A DNA stretch of 15,033 bases, from assembly GCA_017618515.1 (NCBI GenBank), contig JAFZUB010000183.1, forward strand, positions 1-15,033. The letters run 5' to 3'. The stretch is from Bacteroidaceae bacterium. Its GTDB lineage: Bacteria; Bacteroidota; Bacteroidia; Bacteroidales; Bacteroidaceae. The notes under the pieces are model-generated. The model was not told the DNA's origin. It saw only the letters and a program-made list of their open reading frames with translations, and searched no databases. The position numbers and the translations under genes are program-made. Numbering within the stretch: the stretch's first letter is position 1; each line of letters begins with the position of its first letter. Shown here piece after piece: positions 1 to 4,992 of the stretch.

Positions 1-468
1 ATGCTCGACTACCGCGACCTCATACCGTGCTGCACGGGCATGATACAGCGTGAGGTGGCGCTGCGTCTGTGCTCTGGTCCCGGCAACAGAGACTATGGCA
101 TACTGAGTGTGTTACTACAGGCGTGGTATGATACAGAGTACTTGTTTACGGTGGAGGAGAGCGCCTTTAATCCACCCCCAAAGGTAAAGAGTGCCGTAGT
201 GCGCTTCACCCGCAACAGTGTCACCGACCTCGGTTGTAACGAGCGCCTGTTTCGCCGAGTGGTGAAGACAACGTTCAATCCGCGTCGCAAGATGATGCGC
301 GGCTCCATACGTCCACTGCTAGCCCAGCTGGACCATGAGAGAGTTGCAAGTCCTGATCATACGGCTTTCCTCTCTGCCGAGATACTCACGAGGCGGCCCG
401 AGCAGCTCAGCGTGCAGGATTTTGTGGACTTGACCAACGCCGTGGAGCGCGAGTACTGCACCGAGTGA
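1..468 (+). CDS. rsmA: RsmA (KsgA) 16S rRNA dimethyladenosine transferase, C-terminal part
   Basis: RsmA dimethylates two adjacent adenines (A1518 and A1519 in E. coli numbering) in the 3' terminal hairpin of 16S rRNA, using S-adenosylmethionine, late in small-subunit assembly. The visible 155 residues match the second half of the family: DYRDLIPCCTGMIQREVA near the start, YGILSVLLQAWYD near residue 35, FNPPPKVKSAVVRF near residue 57, and KTTFNPRRKMMRGSIRPLL near residue 90. The ATG at base 1 is an internal methionine, because the family is about 260-270 residues long and the SAM-binding half must lie left of the window. It ends at TGA 466-468 and is intact as far as seen. No downstream gene is close enough to suggest an operon, and corA has its own promoter. 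Confidence 0.95.
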   Translation: MLDYRDLIPCCTGMIQREVALRLCSGPGNRDYGILSVLLQAWYDTEYLFTVEESAFNPPPKVKSAVVRFTRNSVTDLGCNERLFRRVVKTTFNPRRKMMRGSIRPLLAQLDHERVASPDHTAFLSAEILTRRPEQLSVQDFVDLTNAVEREYCTE

Positions 469-476
469 GTAACAGA

Positions 477-499
477 AAAAACGAAAAATCATCGTTTTT
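477..499. terminator. AT-rich hairpin after rsmA, possible weak terminator
   Basis: AAAAACGA (477-484) pairs with TCGTTTTT (492-499) around a 7-base loop, 9 bases after the rsmA stop. On the plus strand it is followed by C and then a run of A rather than T, so a classical intrinsic terminator is doubtful. The stem is weak. Its position right after the stop is the main argument. Confidence 0.25.
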
Positions 500-510
500 C
501 AAAAAAAACT

Positions 511-538
511 CCTAATTCCTAACTCCTAATTTCTAATT
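511..538. repeat. Heptamer tandem tract upstream of the corA promoter
   Basis: There are four consecutive 7-base units: CCTAATT at 511, CCTAACT at 518, CCTAATT at 525 and TCTAATT at 532. The tract ends 7 bases before the -7 box at 545. The first 14 bases (CCTAATTCCTAACT) recur exactly at 14011-14024, again just ahead of a -7 box. It is not an inverted repeat and does not code for protein. Confidence 0.7.
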
Positions 539-544
539 TATTTG

Positions 545-552
545 TACTTTTG
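545..552 (+). promoter_or_regulatory. Bacteroidetes -7 box for corA
   Basis: TACTTTTG fits the TAnnTTTG consensus of the Bacteroidetes primary sigma factor. No TTTG lies at the expected -33 spacing (around 522), where heptamer-repeat sequence sits instead. The inferred transcription start near 557-560 gives a leader of about 125-130 bases before the corA ATG. Confidence 0.6.
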
Positions 553-556
553 CAGC

Positions 557-685
557 CGTTAATTCAAATTCTTACCATCTAATGGACGACTATTACGCGG
601 ATAATAACAAACGGAATTGAGGCAAAGTGAGCAGTTTTTAATCCTTCCACTCTGCCTCGGGGCCTTTTTCAGTGGAGGACTAAAA
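557..685 (+). promoter_or_regulatory. Structured corA leader with two mutually exclusive folds
   Basis: Two structures compete. In hairpin A, 619-629 pairs with 648-658 (GAGGCAAAGTG with CACTCTGCCTC, 10 of 11 pairs, one A-C mismatch, 18-base loop). In structure B, 643-651 (CCTTCCACT) pairs with 671-678 (AGTGGAGG) with one bulged T. B buries GGAGG at 674-678, which is a Shine-Dalgarno seven bases before the corA ATG and unusual for this phylum. A and B share bases 648-651, so they cannot coexist. A 12-codon ORF (582-620) ends exactly where hairpin A begins. A short outer pairing, CCGTT 556-560 with AACGG 610-614, is also possible. The pairings are read directly from the sequence; a regulatory function is inferred. 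T5 at 665-669 lies six bases past hairpin A, so A might instead act as a weak terminator. Confidence 0.45.
582..620 (+). CDS. Possible 12-residue leader peptide upstream of corA
   Basis: ATG 582-584 opens a 12-codon frame reading MDDYYADNNKRN and closed by TGA 618-620. It lies about 22-25 bases after the inferred transcription start, and its stop overlaps the first bases of leader hairpin A (from 619). The peptide begins with consecutive aspartates. In enterobacteria, acidic or proline-rich starts such as that of MgtL make ribosomes unstable at low magnesium, which switches on mgtA. A short frame can arise by chance and there is no Shine-Dalgarno, although most genes here lack one too. The placement between promoter and hairpin is what makes it worth listing. 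Confidence 0.3.
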   Translation: MDDYYADNNKRN

Positions 686-1612
686 ATGCGAACATTTTGG
701 AACATCAACCGTACACTGCGTACATTGAGCGAATGGGAACCTAACTGCTGGGTGCAGGTTACGTGTCCTACGCAAAGAGACGAAGACTATCTGACCACCG
801 AGCTGAACGTGCCGGAATGGTTCTTGGACGATATCCGAGACAAGGATGAGCGTGCCCGTTATGAATTTGACGAAGGATGGGTGCTCATCATTTTGCGTAT
901 ACCATATGTAAAAGAGGTACGTTCGCGCACGCCACACACCACGGTGCCTCTCGGCATACTGATTCACGACGATGTATGCATCACGGTCTGCAACTATGAG
1001 ACCAATATGATGATAGACTTTGTGAGCTATCAGCAGAAGCGCAATCAGGGCTTTACCGATGCTGTGGATCTCGTGTTCAGACTCTTCCTAAGCTCATCGG
1101 TGTGGTATCTGAAGCGTCTGAAGCAGATTAGCGTGCTCATCGATGAGTCTAAGCAGAAGCTCGACCAGAAGATAAGCAACGAAGATCTTATTGGACTCTC
1201 GCGACTGCAAGACAGCCTCACGTACTTCGTCACCTCGCTGCGTGGTAACGAGACGCTGCTTTCCAAGCTGAAGTTTAAACTGCCCGTGGATGAGCTCGAC
1301 GCCGATCTGATAGAGGACGTAACCATCGAGATGAATCAGGCACGCGAGACTACCAACATCTACACCCACATCCTCGACTCCACGATGGACACATATGCCA
1401 GCATCATCAACAACAATACTAACTCTGTCATGAAGACGATGACCACCATCAGCATTGTGCTGATGTTCCCCACGTTGGTGGCCAGCTTGTTTGGTATGAA
1501 CCTGCTCAATGGCATGGAGCACACGTGGTGGGGATTCCCCGTGGTCACTGTGGCATCTATAGGTATCGCGCTGGTCAGCTTCTGGGCATTCAAGCACCGT
1601 CATTGGATATAA
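686..1612 (+). CDS. corA: CorA-family divalent metal cation transporter
   Basis: Predicted homopentameric inner-membrane channel for Mg2+ or a related divalent metal (Co2+, Ni2+). The 308 residues fit the family. They comprise a soluble cytoplasmic domain of about 200 residues, a long helical stretch (about 135-245) that forms the funnel in known structures, transmembrane helix 1 (about 253-269) ending in the signature GMN (residues 270-272, in the context LFGMN), a short acidic periplasmic loop (NGMEHTWWG), transmembrane helix 2 (about 284-302) and a basic C-terminus (KHRHW). I chose ATG 686 because the family-like sequence starts there and GGAGG lies seven bases upstream. A TTG at 617 is in frame, but the 23-residue extension would be encoded by the leader hairpins. 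Metal specificity cannot be read from the sequence. The gene stands alone behind its own promoter and structured leader. Confidence 0.92.
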   Translation: MRTFWNINRTLRTLSEWEPNCWVQVTCPTQRDEDYLTTELNVPEWFLDDIRDKDERARYEFDEGWVLIILRIPYVKEVRSRTPHTTVPLGILIHDDVCITVCNYETNMMIDFVSYQQKRNQGFTDAVDLVFRLFLSSSVWYLKRLKQISVLIDESKQKLDQKISNEDLIGLSRLQDSLTYFVTSLRGNETLLSKLKFKLPVDELDADLIEDVTIEMNQARETTNIYTHILDSTMDTYASIINNNTNSVMKTMTTISIVLMFPTLVASLFGMNLLNGMEHTWWGFPVVTVASIGIALVSFWAFKHRHWI

Positions 1613-1678
1613 TTATCGTGCATTTTTGTGTTTTTTGTAGTCTCAAAAGTCAAAAAAACATCAAAAAATATCCAAAAA

Positions 1679-1710
1679 TTTGCTGATATAAAATAAAAGT
1701 GTTTTATTTG
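1679..1710 (+). promoter_or_regulatory. Probable promoter for the DUF349 gene
   Basis: TTTG at 1679-1682 serves as a -33 element. After a 20-base spacer, TTTATTTG (1703-1710) resembles TAnnTTTG but lacks the A at its second position. The inferred transcription start near 1715-1717 leaves a leader of roughly 75 bases. Confidence 0.5.
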
Positions 1711-1720
1711 CAGTTCGCAT

Positions 1721-1764
1721 GCCGTTCTTTTTGACGGCTATAGACAATCCCGCCACCCTGTGGC
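1721..1764 (+). other. Two small hairpins in the DUF349 leader
   Basis: GCCGT (1721-1725) pairs with ACGGC (1734-1738) around an 8-base loop rich in T. GCCAC (1752-1756) pairs with GTGGC (1760-1764) around CCT. Both are perfect five-base stems in an otherwise unstructured leader of about 75 bases ending at ATG 1792. The role is unknown. They may only stabilise the mRNA 5' end, and stems this short can arise by chance. Confidence 0.35.
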
Positions 1765-1791
1765 CAATACAAACTGTTAAACGTATTAAAC

Positions 1792-3792
1792 ATGAAAGAT
1801 GTTACTGACCCCAGAACAGACGAACTGCAAGAGCAGCCCTCTGTTGAGCAACCCGTAGAAACCCCTGCTCCCGCTCCCGTAGAAGAGCCTGTTGCAGAGG
1901 AAGAGGTTAAAGAACCCGCAGCAGAAGAAGTTGAAGAAACTCCTGCACCTGAAGAAAAACCCGCTCCTGTAGCAGAAGAACCTGTAGCAGAAGAACCTGT
2001 AGCAGAAGAACCTGTAGCCGAGGAACTCGCAGAAGAGGAACCCGCAGAAGAAGAGGAGCCTACCGCACTTCCCACTACCAAGGAAGGCATTGTGGAGTGC
2101 ATCACAGCCATTGCTGCCAGCGGCGATGCCGGCTCACGTGCATCGCAGGAGCAGCTCAAACAAGCATTCTATCGCTTACAGCGTGAAGAGAGAGCCAAGG
2201 CTCTGGCTGACTTTGTGGCAGCCGGAGGCAATGCCGAGGAATTCACCCCTGAGGAAGACCCCCTAGAGGAAGAACTCAAGGCACAACTCGCCATCATGAA
2301 GGAAGTACGCGCTAAGCAAATAGAGGACAACGAGAAGAAAAAGGAAGCTAACCTCGCGCGTAAGCGTGCCATTATTGAAGAGATAAAGGCTATCAGCACT
2401 TCGCCAGAGGAAGCCAACAAAGCATACGACACTTTCCGCAAACTACAGGCAGAGTGGAAAGAGATAAAACCAATACCCGAAAGCGCAGCCAACGAAGTGT
2501 GGAAGCAGTTTCAGTTCTGCCAAGACCAGTTCTACGACCTGCTCAAGACTAACTCTGCGCTACGCGATTATGACTTCAAGAAAAACCTTGAGGCCAAGAC
2601 ACGCCTCTGTGAGGCAGCCGAGCAGCTTATCGACGAGCCCGATATCATACGTGCCTCCCACGCCCTGCAGCAGCTCCACCAAGAGTTCCGCGAGATAGGC
2701 CCTGTGGCCAAGGAGGAGCGCGAAGAACTATGGAACCGTTTCAAGACAGCCTCAACAGCCGTCAATAAGCGTCATGCACAGTATTTTGACAGCCTCAAGG
2801 AGAAAGAGGAGGAGAACCTCGCCAAGAAGACAGCAATTTGTGAAGAGATAGAGGCCATCGAAACCGACAATATCAATGGCTATGCACAGTGGGAAGGCCT
2901 TACTAAACAGATTATTGCCCTGCAGGAAGAGTGGAAGACCATCGGTCGCGCCACCAAGAAGATGAACACCAAAATCTTCGAGCGCTTCCGTGCAGCCTGC
3001 GATAACTTCTTCGCCAAGAAAGCCGAGTACTTCAAAGAGCAGAAGAAGACCTACTCCGAGAACGCAGCCAAGAAGTTGGCACTCGTAGAGCAGGCTGAGG
3101 CGCTCAAGGAGAGCACACAGTGGACCGCCACCACCAACCAGCTCATCCAGCTGCAGAAAGAGTGGAAAGAGATTGGTGCCACAGCCCATAAGACCAGCAA
3201 TGCCCTTTGGGAGCGCTTCAACGCCGCTTGCAACGAGTTTTTCGACAAGAAGAAGACTGTCCTCGGCGACCAGCACAAGGAAGAGAGCGAAAACCTCGTC
3301 AAGAAAAAGACCGTCATCGAGAAACTCGAGGCTCTCGCCATAGAGGGCGGCGAAGACGTAGGCGAGGTAGTGCGCCAGCTCCAAGACGAGTGGAACAGCA
3401 TAGGCCACGTGCCTTTCAAGAACAAGGATAAGATCTACGCCAAATATCGCGAGGTGGTCGATAAGCTTTACAAGGAGTTCAATCTCCGCACACCGCGCCG
3501 CAATCAAGGCGGAGCCAAGGCCGACCGCTCTGGCTCAGCACCCTCCGGCAACAGCCTTATCCGTCTCTATGAGGCACGCAAGGCAGAACTCGCTACTTAC
3601 GAGAACAATATCTCTTTCCTCACTACCAACTCGAAGAAAGGCTCAGCCCTCATCGATACGATGATGAAGAAGATAGAGACCCTCAAGGCTAACCTCGCAG
3701 AACTCGCAGACCGTATCCGCAACGAGGAGCAGTCCGCCGAGCCAGCAGCACCAGCAGCCGAGGCTACTGCTGAGGAGACTCCGCAAGAATAA
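1792..3792 (+). CDS. DUF349 repeat protein with acidic Pro/Ala/Glu-rich N-terminus
   Basis: A 666-residue protein of unknown function, conserved in Bacteroidetes. Residues 1-95 are low-complexity and strongly acidic (Glu, Pro, Ala, Val), including tandem PVAEE units, and are probably disordered. From about residue 180 there are five helical DUF349 repeats, each with a (E)(W/F)xxI core: W222, F299, W381, W458 and W534 are the key aromatics. Each repeat continues into a W/I-F-x-x-F/Y helix and an N-x-x-K/A-K-K linker. A Lys/Arg-rich patch (about 567-580) and a predicted coiled coil (about 586-645) follow, then another acidic Ala/Pro/Glu tail. No signal peptide or membrane segment is visible, so it is probably cytoplasmic. 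The start ATG follows an A/T-rich region without a Shine-Dalgarno. It has its own promoter and a strong terminator and so appears monocistronic. DUF349 has no settled biochemical role, and I assign none. Confidence 0.9.
   Translation: MKDVTDPRTDELQEQPSVEQPVETPAPAPVEEPVAEEEVKEPAAEEVEETPAPEEKPAPVAEEPVAEEPVAEEPVAEELAEEEPAEEEEPTALPTTKEGIVECITAIAASGDAGSRASQEQLKQAFYRLQREERAKALADFVAAGGNAEEFTPEEDPLEEELKAQLAIMKEVRAKQIEDNEKKKEANLARKRAIIEEIKAISTSPEEANKAYDTFRKLQAEWKEIKPIPESAANEVWKQFQFCQDQFYDLLKTNSALRDYDFKKNLEAKTRLCEAAEQLIDEPDIIRASHALQQLHQEFREIGPVAKEEREELWNRFKTASTAVNKRHAQYFDSLKEKEEENLAKKTAICEEIEAIETDNINGYAQWEGLTKQIIALQEEWKTIGRATKKMNTKIFERFRAACDNFFAKKAEYFKEQKKTYSENAAKKLALVEQAEALKESTQWTATTNQLIQLQKEWKEIGATAHKTSNALWERFNAACNEFFDKKKTVLGDQHKEESENLVKKKTVIEKLEALAIEGGEDVGEVVRQLQDEWNSIGHVPFKNKDKIYAKYREVVDKLYKEFNLRTPRRNQGGAKADRSGSAPSGNSLIRLYEARKAELATYENNISFLTTNSKKGSALIDTMMKKIETLKANLAELADRIRNEEQSAEPAAPAAEATAEETPQE
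1966..2025 (+). repeat. 15-base tandem repeat (four copies) coding PVAEE
   Basis: CCTGTAGCAGAAGAA is repeated exactly at 1966, 1981 and 1996, with a degenerate fourth copy at 2011. A related unit lies at 1888-1902. Each copy encodes Pro-Val-Ala-Glu-Glu. Near-identical DNA, rather than only protein, suggests recent slippage or unequal recombination. The copy number can change without breaking the frame. Confidence 0.9.
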
Positions 3793-3810
3793 AAAATAAC
3801 TCTCCCTCGA

Positions 3811-3848
3811 TAGACGCTGTAGGTTACTCCTGCGGCGTCTATTTTTTT
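3811..3848 (+). terminator. Strong intrinsic terminator after the DUF349 gene
   Basis: TAGACGCTGTAGG (3811-3823) pairs with CCTGCGGCGTCTA (3829-3841) over 13 positions, two of them G-U, around the loop TTACT. Seven T follow (3842-3848). It starts 18 bases after the DUF349 stop and separates that gene from the tRNA promoter. Confidence 0.92.
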
Positions 3849-3875
3849 GCTGCCAAACATTTTTTCTTGTATTTC

Positions 3876-3907
3876 TTTGGTCGTGTGCGGAAAAACAATT
3901 ACTTTTG
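3876..3907 (+). promoter_or_regulatory. Promoter for tRNA-Ala (and possibly proC)
   Basis: TTTG at 3876-3879 and TACTTTTG at 3900-3907 match the Bacteroidetes -33 and -7 elements with a 20-base spacer. The expected transcription start is near 3912-3915, about 30 bases before the mature tRNA 5' end, leaving a short 5' leader for RNase P to remove. Confidence 0.8.
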
Positions 3908-3944
3908 CACCCACAAAATCCCTCTCAACTATAAACTTTACAAC

Positions 3945-4018
3945 GGGGGTATAGCTCAGCTGGCTAGAGCACTTGCATGGCATGCAAGGGGTCATGGGTT
4001 CGAATCCCATTATCTCCA
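3945..4018 (+). tRNA. tRNA-Ala, anticodon GGC
   Basis: The cloverleaf can be drawn by hand. The acceptor stem is GGGGGTA (3945-3951) with TATCTCC (4011-4017) and discriminator A at 4018. The D stem is GCTC/GAGC. The anticodon stem is CTTGC/GCAAG with loop ATGGCAT, giving anticodon GGC, which reads GCC and GCU. The variable loop is five bases, and the T stem is ATGGG/CCCAT with loop TTCGAAT. The third acceptor pair is G-U (3947 with 4015), the identity element recognised by alanyl-tRNA synthetase, whose gene lies further along this window. The 3' CCA is not encoded, so a CCA-adding enzyme must supply it. The T loop has TTCGAAT, so T54-T55-C56 are intact and the gene looks functional. Confidence 0.97.
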
Positions 4019-4026
4019 CAACCAAA

Positions 4027-4060
4027 AAAGACTTGCACTAACACTGCAAGTCTTTGCTTT
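4027..4060 (+). terminator. Hairpin between tRNA-Ala and proC
   Basis: AAAGACTTGCA (4027-4037) pairs perfectly with TGCAAGTCTTT (4045-4055) around CTAACAC, followed by the T-rich GCTTT. It sits 8 bases after the tRNA and 14 bases before the proC ATG. It may terminate the tRNA transcript, act as an attenuator for read-through into proC, or mark the 3' processing end of the tRNA precursor. The T tract is short and interrupted, so termination is probably incomplete. Confidence 0.6.
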
Positions 4061-4069
4061 CAAACAACA

Positions 4070-4849
4070 ATGAAACTATCAGTCATCGGCGCCGGCAATA
4101 TGGGCGGCGCGCTCATCAAGGGATGGGCAAAGAGTGGAAAAATCAGCAATATCACTATTGCCGATAAAAACGAGCAGTTGCTGGAGCAGTTCAGGCAGCA
4201 GTATCCAGCCCTCAAGACAACTACCGACAATCGAGAGGCCGTACGCGGTGCCGACATCATTGTGCTCGTGGTTAAGCCGTGGCTCATGCAGCAGGTGCTG
4301 GCGGAGATAAAGCACGATCTCAGTCTGCAGACGCAAGTCATCGTCTCCAATGCAGCCAATTTCACCACATCAATGATAGCCAATGCTCTCGGTGAAGAGG
4401 GGCAGTATTTCTATGCTATCCCTAATATCGCCGCCGAGTTTGGAGCTAGCATGACCTTTATCGCGAAAGGTTCCACCGCCACCGAAGAGAGCCTGAAAGT
4501 AGTGGAAGAGTTGTACGCCATAGATGGCGACACACTCGTGGTGGATGAAAAGCTCGTTGGTCCGGGCATGATGATGGCCTCGTGCGGCATAGCATACGTG
4601 ATGCGCTACATCCGTGCCCAAATGGAGGGTGGATGTGAGATGGGCTTCTATCCACAGCAAGCCAAGCAAATAGCTCTCCAGACTATGCAGGGTGCAGTGT
4701 CGCTGCTCAAAGCCACCGATTGGCATCCAGAAGAAGCTATCGACAAGGTCACCACTCCCGGAGGCGTTACCATCAAGGGTCTCAACGAACTTGACCACGC
4801 TGGTTTCAACTCCGCTGTCATTCGTTCGCTGAAGGCAGGGCTCAAATAA
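4070..4849 (+). CDS. proC: Pyrroline-5-carboxylate reductase
   Basis: Catalyses the last step of proline synthesis: NAD(P)H-dependent reduction of 1-pyrroline-5-carboxylate to proline in the cytoplasm. The 259 residues match the family length. The N-terminal Rossmann fold has VIGAGNMGGALI at residues 5-16, the dinucleotide-binding GxGxMG. VLVVKPW is at 65-71, and IPN at 118-120 corresponds to the family MPN. The C-terminal signature TTPGGVTIKGLNELD lies at 228-242. Where many family members have GSGPAY, this one reads ASCGIAY (170-176). I believe this is normal for Bacteroidetes, but have not checked. ATG 4070 begins the Rossmann strand directly. An in-frame ATG at 3977 would place 31 extra residues inside the tRNA and is rejected. 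I see no proC promoter between the tRNA hairpin and the start, so expression may depend on tRNA read-through. Confidence 0.95.
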   Translation: MKLSVIGAGNMGGALIKGWAKSGKISNITIADKNEQLLEQFRQQYPALKTTTDNREAVRGADIIVLVVKPWLMQQVLAEIKHDLSLQTQVIVSNAANFTTSMIANALGEEGQYFYAIPNIAAEFGASMTFIAKGSTATEESLKVVEELYAIDGDTLVVDEKLVGPGMMMASCGIAYVMRYIRAQMEGGCEMGFYPQQAKQIALQTMQGAVSLLKATDWHPEEAIDKVTTPGGVTIKGLNELDHAGFNSAVIRSLKAGLK

Positions 4850-4883
4850 AGCAGCCCTAATTTGCGGGAGATACCCACAAAAT

Positions 4884-4914
4884 TTTGTTGTTACGAAAAA
4901 AATGTGTAAATTTG
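4884..4914 (+). promoter_or_regulatory. Near-consensus promoter for pheT-yebC
   Basis: TTTG at 4884-4887 and TAAATTTG at 4907-4914 match the Bacteroidetes -33 and -7 elements exactly, with a 19-base spacer. The -33 element lies in the ten-base palindrome CAAAATTTTG (4878-4887). The inferred start near 4920 gives a leader of about 72 bases. I see no proC terminator upstream, so some read-through is possible. Confidence 0.85.
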
Positions 4915-4952
4915 CCCGCCGAAAATAAATAGCTAGATATCTCATAGTACAT

Positions 4953-4988
4953 AAATTGTACATTGTAAATTGTGAAATCGTAAATTAC
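4953..4988. repeat. 7-8 base periodic tract in the pheT leader
   Basis: The units are AAATTGT (4953), ACATTGT (4960), AAATTGT (4967), GAAATCGT (4974) and AAATTAC (4982). The 15-base stretch TTGTGAAATCGTAAA at 4970-4984 recurs exactly at 7459-7473, upstream of yebC. The tract ends four bases before the pheT ATG and so lies in the ribosome-loading region. Confidence 0.65.
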
Positions 4989-4992
4989 CTTT

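Noticed and set aside
617..685. TTG start that would add 23 residues to CorA
   Set aside because: The region forms the leader hairpins, and ATG 686 has GGAGG at good spacing and starts the family-like sequence.
557..685. Known magnesium riboswitch (M-box or ykoK type) upstream of corA
   Set aside because: I could not recognise the conserved M-box core, and the leader is too short for it. The layout looks like a leader-peptide and hairpin design instead.
2752..3507. 251-codon minus-strand frame with hydrophobic residues, opposite the DUF349 gene
   Set aside because: The hydrophobicity is the mirror of Glu/Lys-rich sense codons (GAG and AAG read as CTC and CTT, leucine). There is no promoter or start context.
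3977..4069. In-frame ATG that would extend ProC by 31 residues
   Set aside because: The extension lies inside the tRNA-Ala and the following hairpin. The Rossmann fold begins exactly at ATG 4070.
3867..4073. 68-codon plus-strand frame
   Set aside because: It covers the tRNA promoter, tRNA-Ala and hairpin. It is not protein coding.
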